64,000 nucleotides of DNA from Setophaga petechia (GCA_024362935.1 JANCRA010000126.1:372001-436000), one strand, 5' to 3'; positions 21,531 to 33,285 are shown, counted from the stretch's first letter. The notes: generated by a model from the letters alone, not told the origin. Numbers and translations: made by a program.

Positions 21531-22339
21531 AGCACTTGTGGCTCTGGGTGAGTGACCAGCAGCAGGACTGGGTTTGTGTCCCAGCCAGGAACAAGTGAAA
21601 GTGTGGATATGTGTATATGAACAGCTGGGCTTTTCTTTTTTTTTTCTTCTTTTTTGTTAATGAGTTTGAGCTGAACAGTTTAAAGTCCAGATTAAAAGCT
21701 GGATGGTATAATTATTTTTTAATTGGTCTTTGCAGTAAGAACCTGTGCATTAAACCACAGAACTTTCTGAATTCCAGTTGCTGTGAGAAATAGAAATCAG
21801 GTGGATTAAGTATAGTGCTGGAAATTCATGTTACAGGTACCTCTGGAGCATTTTCATTCACTCAAAATTCAGTGTTTATAAATGCAGCTTTTGATTTCTG
21901 AAGGGGTTATTTGAGGTTTTGGAGCAGTGAGTGCACTGATTTATTTGGTTGAGGTGTGAAGTAACACACTTTGTACTGGTTCCAATCTTGATGAGGAAAC
22001 TGCTGCTGGTCCTGCTGCATTTCCAGAGCAGGAGTTGCTTTCCTTGATAAGCCCAGAGCAAGGATCAGAGCAAACCCTTGCAGCAGCTCCCTGGGCTCAG
22101 GCTGTCATTGCTGTGATAGCACAGCCAGCCTGGGAGCTGCTCCTCAGGATGAGGGGCTGTGGGGATGCAGCTTTGAAGGTGCTGAATCTTTCCCTTGGTT
22201 TTATTTTCCCTCAATTTCTTACCCAGCTCATTGTTTACTGTGACTGAACTTTCAAAAATGCAGCAAAGTGAAAGTGCTCAGCTCTCAGGGGGGGAGCTTC
22301 TCTGTGCAGCTGCTTGGGAGGAGTTTGTGGTGAGCAAGG
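21531..22339. other. Intron 1: nothing recognised
   Basis: Includes a T-rich tract at about 21632-21655. No exon or named repeat. Confidence 0.4.
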
Positions 22340-23000
22340 GACAGGGGGAGAGGGAATGGGCTCAGGGTGGGCATTTCCCCATGGAAAGGATGCTCAGGGA
22401 TTGGGGCTGCCCAGGGAGGCTGTGAGTGCCCATCCCTGGAGGTGCCCCAGGGATTCCTGGATGTGGCACTCAGGGACAGGGTGGGCATGGACACAGAGTT
22501 CACTCAGTGACCTTGGAGCTCCTTCCCAATTTTAATTCTAGGATGTTCCTGCCCTTCCCACCTGGGGCTGGCCCTGCTCAGGGTGGGCACAGCAGGAGTT
22601 TCCCCATGGAAAGGATGCTCAGGGATTGGGAGGCTGTGAGTGCCCATCCCTGGAGGTGCCCCAGGGGTTCCTGGACGTGACACTCAGGGACAAGGTGGGC
22701 GTGGGCACAGGGTTCACTCAGTGACCTTGGAGCCCCTTCCCAGTCATAATTCTGGGATGTCCCTGCCCTCCCCACCTCCCCTGCTCAGGGTGGGCACAGC
22801 AGGAAACACACAGGGCAGTGCCCATCCCTGGAGGTGCCCCAGGGGTTCCTGGATGTGGCACTGAGTGCCCTGGGCTGGGGACAGGGTGGGCATTGGCACA
22901 GGGTTCACTCAGTGACCTTGGAGCCCCTTCCCAGTCATAACTCATGGATGTTCCTGCCCTCCCCACCTGGGGCTGGCCCTGCCATCCCCATAACCAGGGG
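22340..23000 (+). mobile_element. CR1-type LINE 3' ends in tandem (about three 190-214 bp units)
   Basis: A second CR1-related 3' end type ('GCCCATCCCTGGAGGTGCCC', 'CTGGATGTGGCACT', 'CTCAGTGACCTTGGAGC') occurs three times in direct order. The 'TTCACTCAGTGACCTTGG' blocks begin near 22499, 22713 and 22904. Tandem LINE 3' ends with similar boundaries indicate unequal exchange rather than three insertions. Confidence 0.85.
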
Positions 23001-24414
23001 TGCACTAAACCCCATCACTGGGAGCTGTTCAGCAGCACCCTGCAGGCTCAGGGCAGGCTGCAGGGACAGTGGGTGGCAGTGCCAGCCCTGGAGCCCTCCT
23101 GGGTGTGTTTGGGGTCTGGGGGTGCCCAGCACCCCTTCCCCTGCCTGTCCCAGGTCCTGCATGTATTTCCTGCTGGGATCTGGTTTCCCACAGCTGTCTG
23201 CACCTTGTTGTAACCTGTCAGCAGCTGCTGGTGGGTGCTCAGATCCAGCCCAGTTTTTCACACTGAATTGAACAAATCTGTTTTTTCAGACAGTTGCATA
23301 ACGGGAAGTGACTGCTCATCTTCTGTTCCAGTTTTCTTTTCTTTTTTTTTTTTTTTTTTGTTGGCTTTAGAAACTTTTTTTCTTTAGAAACCTTAATTAC
23401 TCTACTACAGTTGTAAATAAACATCTGAAGGATTTATCAGGTAATTTCAGGGCTGGCCACTTTTGCCTTGAATTTGCTAAGAGGTGACACTGCTTTAAAA
23501 CCCCTAAAATCCATAGTTTTGATGCAGAATAAATGAATGTATTCTAGCTCAGTCAAGAATTTATCCACAGCATGGCTTTGAGTCTTACTCTGACTGGTTG
23601 TTTTTCCCATGCACCTTTAACAAAGGGAAACTTACTCCTTATAAATGGACTTTTTTTTTTTTTTTGCTGGTGGGTTTGTTTTTCAATCTGAGTCTGAAAA
23701 GCTTGGGTAAGGTGAGTGTCTTTATGCCTTGGAAATGTGATCTGTGAGCTGAGAGGCAAAGAACTAAATGTTCATGACCTTAACCCTATCTAGGTGCCCT
23801 GTCCTGACCTTTTTCTCCCAGCTCCCCTTTCCCCAGGTACAGGTATCACTTTCTGCTTGCCCCTCCCTGAACAAATCTGCTCTGATTTGAGCTGGAAATG
23901 TGCAATAACAGCAGAGTGTTGGTTTTCTCTGGTTCTCCTGCACCCTGGTAGTGCCCAAATTGTTGTTTCTGGGGTGGGGAGGGGTTGGTTGTTCTGGGCA
24001 TCACTCAGAGCTGACCTAACAAAGCTGTGCCTAAGCTGGGGTGTAAGTTCTGTCAGGTGTTGGGCACTGTCCCCAAGTGATGTTTTGAGGCTTCTCCTGA
24101 ATTTGCCAGGAGAATTTGGGATGTTCCATGAGTGCCTTCTGCCCAGCTGGATCCCAGGGGGGTCCTGACAAAGGCACTGTGTAATCAGGAGTTTTATATT
24201 TTAGTAGTTTTGGTATCTCAGACACAGATATTGCTTAATTCTTACTAATCTGGGTTTTTCCATGGAAAACTTTCAGGTAACAAGAATCTTCTGAAAACTT
24301 CTGGGATGTGCTCATATTGTGAGTGGATTTGGTTTGAATTGATTGTGACACTTCATGCTGTCTCTGCAATGATTTTGAGTGTCCTTAAGTTCTGTAGCAG
24401 AGGATGCCCTGTGG
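23001..24414. other. Intron 1: mostly unique, two T-tracts
   Basis: Poly-T runs lie at about 23341-23360 and 23650-23665. No exon or named repeat. Confidence 0.4.
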
Positions 24415-24680
24415 TCTAGAGGCCAGCAAAGAATGGAGAGGGGCTTCAGCTGAGATAGGACAAGGGGGAGAGGTTCAGACTGACAGAGAGCAGCTTTAGA
24501 TGGGATATTGGGGAGAATTCCTGCCTGGCAGGGTGGGCAGGCCCTGGCATAGGTGCCCAGAGCAGCTGTGGCTGCCCCTGCATCCCTGGCAGTGCCCAAG
24601 GCCAGGCTGGACAGGGCTGGGAGCACCTGGGACAGTGGGAGGGGTCCCTGGAATCCTGATTCTGTGATTCACCTGGAATC
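24415..24680 (+). mobile_element. CR1 LINE 3' end
   Basis: 'GATGGGATATTGGGGAGAAT', 'AGGCCCTGGCATAGGTGCCC', 'CAGTGCCCAAGGCCAGGCTG' and 'GGGACAGTGGGAGG' appear in CR1 order, ending in GATTCTGTGATTC. The 3' terminal repeat then expands into the array that follows. Confidence 0.88.
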
Positions 24681-25008
24681 TGAATCTGTCCCTGGAATTC
24701 TGATTCTATGATTTACCTGGAATCTGAATTTATCCCTGCAGTTTTGATTCTGTGATTTACCTGGAATCTGAATCTGTCCCTGCAATTCTGATTCTGTGGT
24801 TAATCTGAATTTATCCCTGCAATTCTGATTCTGTGGCTTACCTGGAATCTGAATCTGTCCCTGGAATTCTGATTCTGTGATTCACCTGGAATCTGAATCT
24901 GTCCCTGCAGTTCTGATTCTGTGGTTAATCTGAATTTATCCATGCAATTCTGATTTTGTGATTCACCTGGAATCTGAATCTGTCCCTGCAATTCTGATTC
25001 TGTGCTTT
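24644..25008. repeat. Minisatellite grown from a CR1 3' terminus
   Basis: Units of 30-44 bp (TCCCTGGAATTCTGATTCTG followed by TGATTCACCTGGAATCTGAA). Each contains GATTCTGTG, the CR1 terminal word, and the array starts exactly where the CR1 copy ends. Confidence 0.93.
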
Positions 25009-25756
25009 GACCTATTTTGACACTAGACCCAGTGTATCCTCTCTGTGCATCCATGGCTCCTGGAAAAGCTTTTTTAACTGGAAGAAGGAGGGCAAGAAAA
25101 ACCCAACGTGGGCACAGCCCGTGCCAGGGCTGTGTCCCAGTGCCCATCCCTTGCCCTGCAGTGCAGCCCAGCTTGTCCCCTGCTGCAGAGGCACAGCCAG
25201 GAGCTGTAATTCTGCACTGGGCAGCCCAGGCTGGGCACTGGGCAGGTTTGGAATATTCAGCTGTCACACAGAGGGTCCCTGGAGCCCTGGGCAGTTTGTC
25301 TGTCCTGCCCTGGTCCCAGCACCCTCTGCTCCAGGGGCAGGAGCTCAGGGGGGTTCTTGTGTTCAAGGAACAAGGGAGATTTGGTGCTTGCTGTAATCAG
25401 AGCTGCAGGGCACTGATGTTTCAGGTGTGCCAGGAGCAGCTGGTTCAGGAGCAGGAGATGCAGAGAACTCAGTGATTTGTAGCCCTGGAGCAGCAGCAGT
25501 GCTGTGTCTGCATGGGGTGTAAATGCCTTTTTATCTGCTCCTTCTGATCCACATTCATGGTTTGCTCTTGAAAAATCATCTGATGATTGAGACTTTGAAC
25601 CTGCTCCATTGTGCAGTTTGGTTTTTAATGTATTCCTCCAACACTGCTTGTGTTGCTGTCTGCCATCATTTAAAAATCAAAAGTTGGAATCCTTTTGCCT
25701 AAAAAGAGTGATGAAGCATCTGCTGTATCATCATTGTCCCAAAACTGATATAATAG
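25009..25756. other. Intron 1: nothing recognised
   Basis: GC-moderate sequence without a recognisable gene or array. Confidence 0.4.
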
Positions 25757-25833
25757 CAAAATCCTAGAATTCAGAATGATTTGTGTTGGAAAGAACCTTG
25801 TGTGTGATCCCATGCACCCCTGGCATGGCAGGG
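25757..25833 (-). mobile_element. Small CR1 LINE fragment
   Basis: 'AGAATGATTTGTGTTGGAAA' followed by 'CACCCCTGGCATGGCAGGGA' matches the reverse-strand CR1 3' end, shortened between. Confidence 0.6.
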
Positions 25834-25982
25834 ATTTGGGTTTATAGAAATGTATATAGATGAACTTCTTCATGGAAATATTCATATATTTATTAACTAA
25901 ATAATGTGGAGACTTGGGTTTACAGAGATGTATATAAATGACCTTCATGGAAATATTTATATATTTATTAACCAAATAATGT
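25834..25982. repeat. AT-rich direct duplication, about 75 bp x 2
   Basis: The segment GGGTTTATAGAAATGTATAT...AAATAATGTG is repeated after a GACTT linker with few differences. Confidence 0.9.
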
Positions 25983-26284
25983 GTATTTTCAGAGCTTTTC
26001 TCCCAGTGTCCTGGTCATGCTGCCAGCCTGTATTCTGTTAAATTTTGGTATTTTTTTTCCTCTGAAACATCCATGCAAAATCTATGGCCATAATAAGTTT
26101 GCAACCTGAAAAGCCAGGAGTTAAATAAACCCAAAATCCCTGTTGCACTCTCAGGTCAGGACTGGGGCAGTTGTGAGTTGGGGTGAAGCAGCACAGGTCA
26201 GTGGTCCCTGTAAAATGCTCCATTCACCAGCACCAAGCAAAGCTCAGCTCCAGGAGCACCCCCTGGTCCCTGCATGGATCCTGT

Positions 26285-26323
26285 CCCATAAAATCCCATA
26301 AAATGCCATAAAATCCCATAAAG
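26285..26323. repeat. 10 bp tandem repeat (CCCATAAAAT)
   Basis: Four consecutive copies, one with a C-to-G change. Confidence 0.93.
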
Positions 26324-26817
26324 CAGATGTGTTTGAGCTGCTCACTGAGCTCCAGGGGCTGTCCTGAGCTGAGAGCTGCAGGGCAGGGCCATGGGTGAGG
26401 CTGGACCTGCTGCAGGTGAGCAGGTACTGATGGGCAGCTGGGTGCTGCAGTTCTGAACCCTGGCAGGCATCAGCCTTGAAAACACCAGGAGAGCTCAGGC
26501 TCGTGAATTTTCACTAATAAATTAGTGCTTTCTTACACTAATAAATGTCAGGGACAGTTGGGAATTCTCCAGGAGCTGTTTGGCTTTGAAGCTGTGTCTG
26601 TGGCAGGGCCCAAGGGGTGGGAAATCCAAACTTGGCTCCTGTTTGCCCACAGCAGGGCCTGAGCTCTGCAGACAACATTCCTGCATCTGGAGGGGCTTGG
26701 TGGAATCACTCCTGGTGCCTCAATTTCCTCCTTGGTTTTGATTTTCCAAAGCCAATGTTGTGCAGTTCCACTTGGATTAGGGGGTGATCCATTCTGGGGT
26801 TCATGGGTTTGTTTGGT
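26324..26817. other. Intron 1: nothing recognised
   Basis: Mixed unique sequence. Confidence 0.4.
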
Positions 26818-27400
26818 ACAGAATCATGGAGTGGTTTGGGTTGGGAGGGAAGGGACCTTCAGGGTCATCCCATCCCACCTGTGCCATGGCAGGGTCACCT
26901 CCCCCTGCCCCAGGGACCCCTCCCCCTGTCCCAGGGACCCCTCCCCCTGTCCCAGGGACCCCTCCCACTGTCCCAGGGTCACCTCCCCTGTCCCAGGGAC
27001 CCCTCCCCCTGTCCCAGGGACCCCTCCCACTGTCCCAGGGTCACCTCCCCCTGTCCCAGGGACCCCTCCCCCTGTCCCAGGGACACCTCCCCCTGCCCCA
27101 GGGTCACCTCCCCCTGCCCCAGGGTCACCTCCCCCTGTCCCCGGGACCCCTCCCACTGCCCCAGGGTCACCTCCCCCTGCCCCAGGGTCACCTCCCACTG
27201 TCCCAGGCTGCTCCAAGCCCTGTCCATGGCACATCCAGGGATGCAGGGGCAGCCCCAGCTGCTCTGGGCACCCTGTGCCAGGGCCTGCCCACCCTCCCAG
27301 CCAGGAATTCCTTCCCAATATCTGATACCAATCTCTCCCCTCTCAGTTTAATCCCATCTCCCCTTGTTCCATCACCATTTTCTCTCTCTGCCTTTTGTCT
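26818..27400 (-). mobile_element. CR1 LINE 3' region carrying an internal minisatellite
   Basis: The reverse-strand CR1 3' end begins at 'CAGAATCATGGAGTGGTTTG'. Instead of one 'GGGACACCTCCCACTGTCCC' segment it has about sixteen. It then resumes normal CR1 order at 27208 ('GCTGCTCCAAGCCCTGTCCA', 'CAGGAATTCCTTCCCAATAT', 'TTTAATCCCATCTCCCCTTG'). Confidence 0.9.
26891..27207. repeat. 20 bp minisatellite inside the CR1 copy
   Basis: Units of CAGGGACCCCTCCCCCTGTC and close variants (CAGGGTCACCTCCCACTGTC), about sixteen copies, with CR1 sequence on both sides. It gives spurious proline/glycine-rich open frames on both strands. Confidence 0.97.
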
Positions 27401-29018
27401 GAGCCCCTTTGGGGGGTGCAGGCAGGACACAGCTGCACATTCTGACTTTTGGCTGTCCCTAACACCATTCCACTGACCCTTGGGGCTGCACAGCAAGGGT
27501 TTGTCATGGGTGGGAGTGGAATAAACCTCAGGGGCTGTTCTGGAAGCATCCCCAGCCTTGCCAGGGGCCTGGGGGAGCAGCCCTGTCCTGCCCCTGTGGT
27601 GTGTGCAGTAACAGGGGATCCTTGTGCTGCACCTGCTGAACTGCCTGTTACACCTTGGCTGAGAGACTGTAAAAACCAGTAAAAATGTTAATTTTTAAAG
27701 AGTCACTGAGAGAGAAGCCTTGTAAATGCCCTGATTGTTGCAGGTGTGGGCTGGGGAGGATTTTGTGCTGCTTTGCTCTCGTGCAGTGCCAGGTGAGCTG
27801 TGCTGCTGGAGCTCCCAGGCAGCTGGGGAGATGTGAGAATAAAACAGGTCCAGTAAGAGCTGCTCACAGCCTCTCCTTGTGCTGCTAGGTTGTGGGATGT
27901 TTGGTGATTTCTGGCACTGCTGGGATGTTTTATTTCAGGAGATTTGCTCTTGCAGCCTTTGACCCTGGGCAGGATTCCTGTCCCACACACTGCTGGGTGC
28001 TGTTCCAGAGCTGCCATGGACCAGGGGCATTCTCAGATCTGTTTGCATGCAGCAGCCCTGGTGTGCAGAGCAGGGTTTGATCTGTGAGGATGTTCCTGGT
28101 CACTCTGACTCAGCTGTGGCATTGAGGAGCTCCTTCCCTTTCCTTCTAGGAAGGCTTAGAGCCTCTCATTAGTGGACAGATGACATTTGGGTAATGAAAG
28201 CTGCTTCTTCTCCTTGTTGCCATCAAAGAGCTCATTAATGCTGCCCAGCCAGGACAGGGTGGGCACTGGAGGAGCTCCAACCTTGAAGGATGATTTCATA
28301 GTTCAGGACTCAACTCTGTTCTTGCTGCTCCTTGTATAATGCATGATGTGTGTGCAGCTGAGTCCTTATCAATCTCAGATCATTAGAAATGCAATTTCTG
28401 GCCTGTAGTATCCCAGAAGATGCAGGTTGGGTAATGCTGGCAGGGGGTGGGAGTGAAGATGTGCTTTGACAAATAAAGCAGATGACAGGAGTCACAGTGG
28501 ATTTGTATTGATCAGACACAACAGTAGGGAGAATTCTTGAATTCTCAAACCATCTATTTTTAGATGTAGTTCGTCTGGGCTGAAGGCTTTCTGTTCCCTG
28601 AATTGTTCCAAAAATAAATATTTCAGAAGAGGATTAAACTTGAATGTGAGAGTCAGTGTTTTTTATGCATCAGTGTTCATGGAAGGAGCTGGTCAGAAAT
28701 CACTATTCTCCTGAAATTTGCATGCTCTGAATCCAAATTAAAGCTGCTTTCACCAAAACTACTCATCCACACGGGAGGCTGGAGGTGCTGGTGAGAATGC
28801 AACTGTGAGAGCTAATTTTAGCTAATTCAGTCCTGTGAGCAGCAGAGTCCTTCAGCTGTGAGAAGAGACACTTTGCTCTTGCTTAAATCACTTTCTTTTT
28901 TTATTGAGCTTCTGCTGAGCACGGACAGGCTTTGCTGATTCTCACCAAGGGCAATTTCTGCCTTGCCTTTTGGTGCTGGCTTTCTTTTTGGTGTGAATCT
29001 GGATGTTAAAGGGTTTTT
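27401..29018. other. Intron 1: nothing recognised
   Basis: Unique, mixed-composition sequence up to the first inverted repeat arm. Confidence 0.4.
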
Positions 29019-29269
29019 TTTGGTTTTGTTTTGACACTTCAGAAAAATCTTTGAATCTTTCTGTGCATGGCTCGTGTCAGAATCCTTCATCTCAGCCTTG
29101 TCTGGGTGTTTGCAGCCTCCTGTCACACAGAGTTTATGTGTAACACAATCTCTCCCACCTTCCTGTCTCAGGCACTCACAAACCAGAGGGCTCTGGCTTC
29201 TGGAACATTCCTTGCCAGGTGAGTGCAGCCCTTGCTGTGCTGCCCAGCCCTGCTGAGCCCTTTGGGAAG
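29019..29269 (+). repeat. Long inverted repeat, left arm (251 bp)
   Basis: The reverse complement of this arm occurs at 29544-29794 with only about three substitutions and equal length. The two arms are separated by 274 bp. The same short peptide frame therefore appears on opposite strands. It is not a recognised transposon: there are no short TSDs at the arm ends. Confidence 0.93.
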
Positions 29270-29470
29270 GTCCTTGGCTGGTCCTTGACTCTGGCACCGT
29301 GGCAGCCCATGAGTCACTGCTCAGCTTCCCAGAGTCACTGCACGTTGTTTCTTCTTTTCAAATTGCTGCTGACATCCCCAAACCCTAGTGCTAGAAAAAC
29401 AGCCCAGCTTGTGCAGCTGCTTCTTTCCTGTCTGACTGCATGAACCTCACTGGGCTTTCACTTTGGCAGC

Positions 29471-29545
29471 CCCAGACTCTCATTTCAGAGTCTGTCCCCT
29501 CTGATAAGGATGAGATGTGATGCTGCCACAGAGGGTGTGCTTGCT
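29471..29545 (+). repeat. About 74 bp direct repeat, copy 1
   Basis: 'CCCAGACTCTCATTTCAGAG' through 'GCCACAGAGGGTGTGCTTGC' recurs at 29795-29869 with a few changes. The two copies exactly bracket the right inverted arm. Confidence 0.92.
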
Positions 29546-29794
29546 TCCCAAAGGGCTCAGCAGGGCTGGGCAGCACAGCAAGGGCTGCACTCACCTGGCA
29601 AGGAATGTTCCAGAAGCCAGAGCCCTCTGGTTTGTGAGTGCCTGAGACAGGAAGGTGGGAGAGATTGTGTTACACATAAACTCTGTGTGACAGGAGGCTG
29701 CAAACACCCGGACAAGGCTGAGATGAAGGATTCTGACACAAGCCATGCACAGAAAGATTCCAAGATTTTTCTGAAGTGTCAAAACAAAACCAAA
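29544..29794 (-). repeat. Long inverted repeat, right arm (251 bp)
   Basis: Inverted copy of 29019-29269. It is flanked on both sides by the 74 bp direct repeat, so the arm looks inserted into that sequence with duplication of the target. Confidence 0.93.
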
Positions 29795-29869
29795 CCCAGA
29801 CTCTCATTTTAAAGTCTGTCCCCTCTAATAAGGATGAGATGTGATGCTGCCACAGAGGTGTGCTTGCTG
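29795..29869 (+). repeat. About 74 bp direct repeat, copy 2
   Basis: Partner of 29471-29545. The main differences are CAGAG to AAAG, TGATAAGG to TAATAAGG, and loss of one G. Confidence 0.92.
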
Positions 29870-30146
29870 TGCAGGGAGAGGCCTTCATCTTCCCATGTTC
29901 TACCTGGGACTGGGAGGATCATCCTCCCTTCTCCAGGCACCAGGACTTGCGTGACTGCCGTGGAGCTCGGGCCTGCTGCTCATGAATATTTCCCTGGAAA
30001 AAGCTTCACTCTTCAAGTGCACTGCAAATACATCCTGTGTTCTCAAGACTCTTTAAATTATTAGTCTAACTCAGCTTCTCTTGGGAGAGGCTCCACTCAA
30101 AAGGCTGCAGTTAAATGTAAAAGCAAGTCTCTGTTTCAAATCTCTT

Positions 30147-30560
30147 TCAAATCCCAGAATCATTTGGGTTGGAAGAGATCGCCAAGGCCGTGGAGTCCAG
30201 GCTGTGCCCAATGCCCACCTTGTCCCCAGCCTGGAACACTCAGTGCCACCTCCAGGGGACACCTGCAGGGATGGGCACTCCAAACCTCCCTGGGCAGCCT
30301 CTTCCAGTCCCTGACCCCCTTTTCCATGGGGAAATTCCTGCTGTGCCCACCCTGGCCCTGCCCTGGCTCACCCTGAGGCCGTTCCCTCTGTTCCTGTCCC
30401 TGTTCCCTGGGATAAGATCCCAAATCCCCTTGGCTGTCCCCTGCTGTCAGGAGCTGTGCAGAGCCACAAGGTGCCCCCTGATCCTCCTTTTCTCCAGGCT
30501 GAGCCCCTTCCCATCTCCTTTATCCATTTCTCCCAGGATTTACTGTCACCTTTATCCAGA
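30147..30560 (-). mobile_element. CR1 LINE 3' region (second subfamily)
   Basis: 'CAGAATCATTTGGGTTGGAA', 'CCACCTCCAGGGGACACCTG', 'GATGGGCACTCCAAACCTCC', 'CTGTTCCCTGGGATAAGATC' and 'CAGGAGCTGTGCAGAGCCAC' appear in order. The same order is seen in the 55140 and 62531 copies. Confidence 0.9.
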
Positions 30561-30784
30561 TGCCTCATGCCACTGTGGGAACAGGAATTTGATGCTGAAC
30601 AAAAATTCGTTTGAGTCTCTGGCAGTGGTGCCCATGAAGGAAAAAAATCCATCATGTATTTGTGAATAAACTCTTGGTTTAGGATCTTGGTGAGTTCAGG
30701 AACAGGCAAGGAGACAATGGAGGGGATTGTGGCCATAAAGGCAATTTTCCTTCTCAGGGAAGGTGATCTTTAAGGAAAGTAATC

Positions 30785-30842
30785 TTAAATGAGATCTTTA
30801 AGGTTCCTTCCACCCCAAACCATTCTGTGGTTCTGTGACTCC
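30785..30842 (+). mobile_element. CR1 LINE terminal fragment
   Basis: 'GATCTTTAAGGTTCCTTCCA', 'CCCCAAACCATTCTGTGG' and 'TTCTGTGACTCC' form the last 55 bp of a CR1. Confidence 0.85.
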
Positions 30843-31735
30843 TTGTCAGGTTGTTGTGGTTATTGCTGGGAAGAGCCAGGGATGGAAATCTGAGCTGCCC
30901 AACCTGGATTTCATGGCCAGGGTGTATATTTAGCTCAGGGTTCAGCAGCCTTTGCCTTTGGAGCCTGCACCCGACACCCTGGGACTGCTTTGCATGTGGA
31001 ATGTTGGAGCTGGGGTGGGCAACGCCCCTCTTGGCTCCTCTCTGGAGTGATCTCCATGGCCTGTGTGTGCTGCAGACAGAGCTATTTAAAGGGAGCTGTT
31101 TATCCAGAGCTTTGGGAAGCAGGCCTGAAGGGTGAGAGAACAGGAAGCTCCAAGGTGGAGGGGCATCCTCCTGCAAGGCACAGAAACTCCTGAATTTGGG
31201 CTGGGAAAACAGAAAGTGCTGCTTGCTTAGGGGATTTAAGGGAGCTGATAAAGGCTGCTGAGGTGGGGAATGGCACATTCTTTATTTGTTCTGTCCTCAG
31301 TGGCTCTGGAGTGCATTCCACCTGGCTGGGTCAGTGATAATCCAGAGCCCTGCTCCTGTCTGTGCCATCCTGAGCAGGGCCAGGGACAATCCTGGGTTCT
31401 GGAGCTGACCCCTGTCCATGGGTGATCCTGTTGGGAGCTGGATGGGGGCAGCTGCTGCCTCTCATCCTTGGTGGTGGCTGACCAGGGTGGGCTCAGGGCT
31501 GTTCCCCAGGAGCAGCCAGAGCTGGGGGCTCATCTCCAAAGGGCTGGTAAGCTGCTAGAGAGGAGTAGGTGCTACTAAAAGCAGTAAGAACCCCCAAAAT
31601 CACAAAAACCTGAAGGGGATTGTTAATGTTTGCCCTGAAATGTGGATATGATTTTGGAACTCCCTGGAATAAGCAGTGTGTTAGAGATGGGGAGTGCTTG
31701 GTGAGCTCCTGGGTGGGAACTGGGGTACCCAGTGT
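30843..31735. other. Intron 1: nothing recognised
   Basis: Mixed unique sequence. Confidence 0.4.
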
Positions 31736-32014
31736 GCTGATGGGATACAGGGATGCAGTTTTTGCTGATGGGATGCAGGGATGCAGGTTTTGTTAATGAG
31801 ATGCAGGGATGCAGTTTATCTGATGGGATGCAGGGATGCAGTTTATCTGATGGGATGCAGGGATGCAGTTTTTGCTAATGGGATTCAGGGGTGCAGTTTT
31901 GTTAATGGGATTGCAGAGGTGCAGTTTTTGCTAATGGCATGCAGGGATGCAGTTTTTGCTAATGGGATGCAGGGATGCAGTTTTTGTTAATGAGATTCAG
32001 GGATGCAGTTTTTC
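31736..32014. repeat. 25 bp minisatellite (GATGCAGGGATGCAGTTTTT)
   Basis: About eleven imperfect units alternating ATGGGATGCAGGGATGCAG with TTTTTGCTA or TTATCTG. Confidence 0.95.
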
Positions 32015-32326
32015 TGGAAGGGGAACCTCTGAAGTTGGAATGCTCTGTACCAACAGGATGGGGAGCAGAGGAGCTGAGGAACAAGAAGTGCTGGTGCAGG
32101 ATGTGGATCTTGGAGGGAGCAGTCTGCAGGCCAGGCAGTGCCTGTTCCCTGATAGTGCAGGCAGCCCTGGCAGTGCCATTCCTGGCATCCCTGCTCTGCC
32201 CTGGGGCTGCCTTTCCTTGGCAGCTCTGGGGAAACAGTGCTGGGGAGGCAGGGAGGAAGTTGGGAGCTTGGGGTCACAATGCAGGGACAGCTGTGTCTGC
32301 TCCTTGAAACAGCTCTCAGAGGTGTT
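32015..32326. other. Spacer, nothing recognised
   Basis: Unique sequence between two large arrays. Confidence 0.4.
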
Positions 32327-33285
32327 TCTGCAAACTGCAGAGCAGTCCTGCTAACCATGGGCACAGGAGCTGGGATTTGCTGGATATATGGGTTTTCTCC
32401 AAACTGGAGAGAGTCCTGGTTAACCATGGCCACAGGAGTAAGGATTGGCTGGATATATGGGTTTTTCAAACTGCAGAACAGTCCTGGTTAACCATGGTCA
32501 TAGGAGTAAGGATTTGCTGGATATATGGGTTTTTCAAACTGGAGAGCAGTCCTGGTTAATCCCACAGGAGCTGGGATTTGCTGGATATATGGGTTTTCTC
32601 CAAACTGGAGAGAGTCCTGGTTAACCATGGCCACAGGAGCTGGGATTTGCTGGGTATATGGGTTTTTCAAACTGCAGAGCAGTCCTGGTTAACCATGGCC
32701 ATAGGAGTTGAGGTTTGCTGGATATATGGGTTTTCTCCAAACTGCAGAACAGTCCTGTTAACCATGGCCATAGGAGTAAGGATTTGCTGGATATATGGGT
32801 TTTCTCAAAACTGGAGATTAATCCTGGTTAACCATGGCCACAGGAGCTGGGATGTGCTGGATGTATGGGTTTTCTCCAAACTGGAGAGAGTCCTGTTAAC
32901 CATGGGCACAGGAGTAAGGATTTGCTGGCTATATGGGTTTTTCAAACTGCAGAACAGTCTTGGTTAACCATGGGCCCAGGAGCTGGGATTTGCTGGGTAT
33001 ATGGGTTTTCTCCAAACTGGAGAGAGTCCTGGTTAGCTATGGCCACAGGAGTAAGGATTGGCTGGATATATGGGTTTTCTCCAAACTGAACAGCAGTTCT
33101 GTTAACCATGGCCACAGGAGCTGGGATGTGCTGGATATATGGATTTTTCAAACTGGAGAACAGTCCTGGTTAACCATGGCCACAGGAGTAAGGATTTGCT
33201 GGATATATGGCTTTTTCAAACTGGACAGCAGTCCTGGTTAATCCCACAGGAGCTGGGATTTGCTGGGTATATGGATTTTCTCCTG
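32327..33285. repeat. About 68 bp minisatellite, about 14 units
   Basis: Unit: GTCCTGGTTAACCATGGCCA, CAGGAGTAAGGATTTGCTGG, ATATATGGGTTTTCTCCAAA, CTGGAGAGCA. Two interleaved variants (with or without CTCC before AAACTG; 'AGTAAGG' or 'AGCTGGG') alternate irregularly, suggesting a higher-order structure. Confidence 0.96.

Noticed and set aside
24644..25008. A second family of LINE ends
   Set aside because: Units contain only the CR1 terminal word and filler. This is better explained as expansion of the single CR1 end at 24415-24680.
28827..29812. The same peptide frame on opposite strands, suggesting a duplicated gene
   Set aside because: Explained by the 251 bp inverted repeat. There is no conserved domain, and the frame is not maintained beyond the arms.
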